Source: Candidatus Peregrinibacteria bacterium CG_4_9_14_0_2_um_filter_41_14 (GTDB taxonomy: Bacteria; Patescibacteriota; Gracilibacteria; UBA1369; UM-FILTER-41-14). Taken from it: a stretch of 7,643 bases of DNA. The position numbers and the translations under genes are program-made. Below, in pieces: positions 7,122 to 7,643 of this stretch (position 1 is its first letter; each line of letters starts with the position of its first letter). The notes under the pieces were generated by a model. It did not search any database. It was not told the DNA's origin and saw only the letters and a program-made list of their open reading frames with translations. The stretch lies in assembly GCA_002788755.1 (NCBI GenBank), contig PFRW01000002.1, forward strand, positions 1 to 7,643, written 5' to 3'.

Positions 7122-7169
7122 AAGAAGAGATTTTGAAATTTATGAAGTTGGAGTTCAAAATTTCTTTTT
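7122..7169 (+). terminator. Plus-strand A/U-rich hairpin with U-rich end, terminator or attenuator
   Basis: Arms 7122-7137 and 7154-7169 form 16 consecutive pairs around a 16-nt loop. Two of these (7129/7162 and 7124/7167) are G-U on the plus-strand RNA but would be C-A mismatches on the minus-strand RNA, so the structure favours a plus-strand transcript. The 3' arm ends in TTTCTTTTTT, so the U-tract lies within the stem, as in some A/U-rich terminators. No plus-strand gene precedes it, so it would act on a small RNA or within the leader of the gene at 7330. Confidence 0.4.
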
Positions 7170-7179
7170 TGGTGTACTA

Positions 7180-7219
7180 GGTGAGAGTGTGCTTACCACG
7201 CTGCCTTCTGCTTGGTAGG
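7180..7219 (+). other. Two mutually exclusive hairpins sharing CTTACC
   Basis: GGTGAG (7180-7185) can pair with CTTACC (7192-7197) across a 6-nt loop. Alternatively CTTACCA (7192-7198) can pair with TGGTAGG (7213-7219) across a 14-nt loop. Each helix has one G-U pair on the plus strand. The shared segment means only one can form at a time, the layout expected of a regulatory RNA switch. Such short helices also arise by chance. Confidence 0.3.
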
Positions 7220-7247
7220 TCTATGTTCGACCATGCAAACCATGTAG

Positions 7248-7253
7248 TATAAT
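7248..7253 (+). promoter_or_regulatory. Perfect -10 box (TATAAT), possible plus-strand promoter
   Basis: TATAAT matches the sigma70 -10 consensus at all six positions, but no good -35 hexamer lies 16-18 bp upstream (TTCGAC or GTTCGA) and there is no extended -10 TG. The direct repeat ACCATG-caa-ACCATG (7230-7244) lies immediately upstream and could bind an activator or repressor. Use of this site would give a leader of about 70 nt for the gene at 7330. Confidence 0.35.
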
Positions 7254-7299
7254 AGCATATGTAAGCCATTTACGACTGGTTACTGCGTTCAAAATCAGC

Positions 7300-7305
7300 T
7301 ACAAT
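7300..7305 (+). promoter_or_regulatory. Possible -10 box (TACAAT) close to the gene at 7330
   Basis: TACAAT has five of six consensus matches and sits 24 bp before the ATG. This is almost the same distance as the identical hexamer upstream of the cysteine-rich gene (25 bp). The -35 region is poor (TGGTTA at 17 bp spacing). A start near 7312 would leave an 18-nt leader without a Shine-Dalgarno site. Confidence 0.35.
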
Positions 7306-7329
7306 TTAGACATTCTTTGATTAGCAAAC

Positions 7330-7643
7330 ATGGATGATTCTACATTATATCGGTTGTGTCAGGAGTACGGTTCTAACGCTCGGATGTGGAGCCGCAAATT
7401 TGCGGCCTTGCTGCCAGAGGTGAATAAGCGTCAGCTTTATCGCAAGCACGGTTTTTTTTCTATCTTTGAATTTGCAGCCAAGTTGGCCGGCATGGGGCGT
7501 AAGAACGTTGAAGAAGTATTGCGTACATACAGCAAGGTTGAGGACAGGCCGCTTTTAAAGGTCCAAATTGAGCAATTTGGATGGGCGAAGGTTCGAGTAA
7601 TCACACCACTAATAGAAACAGTAGAAGAAACCAAGCTCGTTGA
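7330..7643 (+). CDS. DUF222/HNH-endonuclease-like protein, N-terminal part only
   Basis: An open frame of 104 codons runs from ATG 7330 to the window edge with no stop. ATG 7330 is the first start after an in-frame TGA at 7318-7320. The protein begins MDDSTLYRLCQEYGSN. Its core pattern is 'LLPEVNKRQLYRKHGFFSI' (28-45), then 'FEFAAKLAGM', 'VEEVLRTYSKVEDRPLLK' and 'AKVRVITPLI'. This follows the order seen in the helical N-terminal region of DUF222/HNH proteins: parental 'LLPEV..R.LY...G..S..EFA', a short helix-turn-helix-like stretch, then 'L..RP.L....'. In those proteins an HNH nuclease motif lies at the C-terminus, here outside the window, so nuclease activity cannot be shown. The family comes from pattern memory, not a search. 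It is divergent from the cysteine-rich gene and preceded by a long structured leader. Confidence 0.6.
   Translation, partial: MDDSTLYRLCQEYGSNARMWSRKFAALLPEVNKRQLYRKHGFFSIFEFAAKLAGMGRKNVEEVLRTYSKVEDRPLLKVQIEQFGWAKVRVITPLIETVEETKLV
7391..7406. repeat. Perfect 16-bp palindrome inside the HNH-like gene
   Basis: GCCGCAAATTTGCGGC reads the same on both strands with no spacer. It lies 61 bp after the start codon, over the codons for S-R-K-F-A-A. Being centreless, it suits a protein-binding or cleavage site better than an RNA hairpin. It may equally be a chance result of the codons used. Confidence 0.5.

Larger units (their letters stand above)
6951..7329. other. 379-bp divergent intergenic region with several potential structures
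   Basis: No protein gene of credible length lies between the divergent cysteine-rich gene and the gene at 7330. The contents are the minus-strand promoter (6976-7003), a CCAGC dyad (7054-7065), a plus-strand hairpin (7122-7169), overlapping alternative hairpins (7180-7219), the direct repeat ACCATG-caa-ACCATG (7230-7244), a perfect TATAAT (7248-7253) and a TACAAT (7300-7305). I looked for a tRNA and found none. A structured leader or small RNA on the plus strand is possible. Confidence 0.6.

Noticed and set aside
7170..7250. tRNA gene, suggested by a TTCGA segment and D-arm-like hairpins
   Set aside because: No acceptor stem pairs at the ends, the arms around TTCGACC do not form a five-pair T stem, and no anticodon arm can be placed.
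1..7643. UGA recoded as glycine (Gracilibacteria-type code)
   Set aside because: All recognised proteins end or stay open at expected places under the standard code, and none has an internal TGA that must be read through. The complete genes end in TAA or TAG, so the window neither requires nor formally excludes recoding.
6970..7643. IscB/IsrB-type HNH system with an upstream guide (HEARO-like) RNA
   Set aside because: The visible N-terminus lacks the PLMP motif and instead follows the DUF222-like pattern, so the structured leader should not be read as a guide RNA on this evidence.

Overview
This is a bacterial chromosomal segment of about 40% G+C (judged by eye). It holds five recognisable housekeeping or widely distributed genes, plus a less ordinary right-hand end. 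All genes read under the standard code, and none needs UGA to be decoded as an amino acid. No gene has a clear Shine-Dalgarno sequence. The beginning of the last gene resembles the N-terminal part of DUF222/HNH-type proteins that are common in Patescibacteria (CPR). That and the lack of Shine-Dalgarno sites make a Patescibacteria-like host plausible, but this is a weak inference because the other genes occur in most bacterial phyla.

Layout from left to right. Positions 1-2483 hold a minus-strand run, queG, then lemA, then a TPM-domain membrane protein cut by the window edge. The last two genes overlap by one base (TAATG). An 89-bp gap follows in which two divergent sigma70-type promoters overlap, one for queG and one for an A-type iron-sulfur carrier (erpA/iscA, plus strand, 2573-2917). 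QueG carries two [4Fe-4S] clusters, so the carrier next to it is functionally sensible. The carrier converges on pheT with only 4 bp between stop codons. pheS and pheT (6369-2922, minus strand) encode the two subunits of phenylalanyl-tRNA synthetase in the usual order, 10 bp apart.

Upstream of pheS is an unexplained module. A 142-residue, cysteine-rich, probably exported protein or lipoprotein has a strong promoter (TTGACA-16-TACAAT). It is followed, two bases after its stop codon, by a 68-nt hairpin with 23 Watson-Crick pairs. After that comes an 82-nt C-rich leader to pheS. No good pheS promoter lies inside this leader, so pheST may be read from the cysteine-rich gene's promoter through the hairpin.

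The right end (6951-7329) is a 379-bp intergenic stretch dense in potential structure. It contains a CCAGC dyad, a 16-bp hairpin whose G-U pairs work only on the plus strand, a 12-codon mini-ORF passing through that hairpin, two mutually exclusive hairpins, a direct repeat and two possible -10 boxes. It leads into the truncated plus-strand gene at 7330, which carries a perfect 16-bp palindrome near its start. The two structured regions, 6452-6519 and 7122-7219, are the best candidates for something undescribed.
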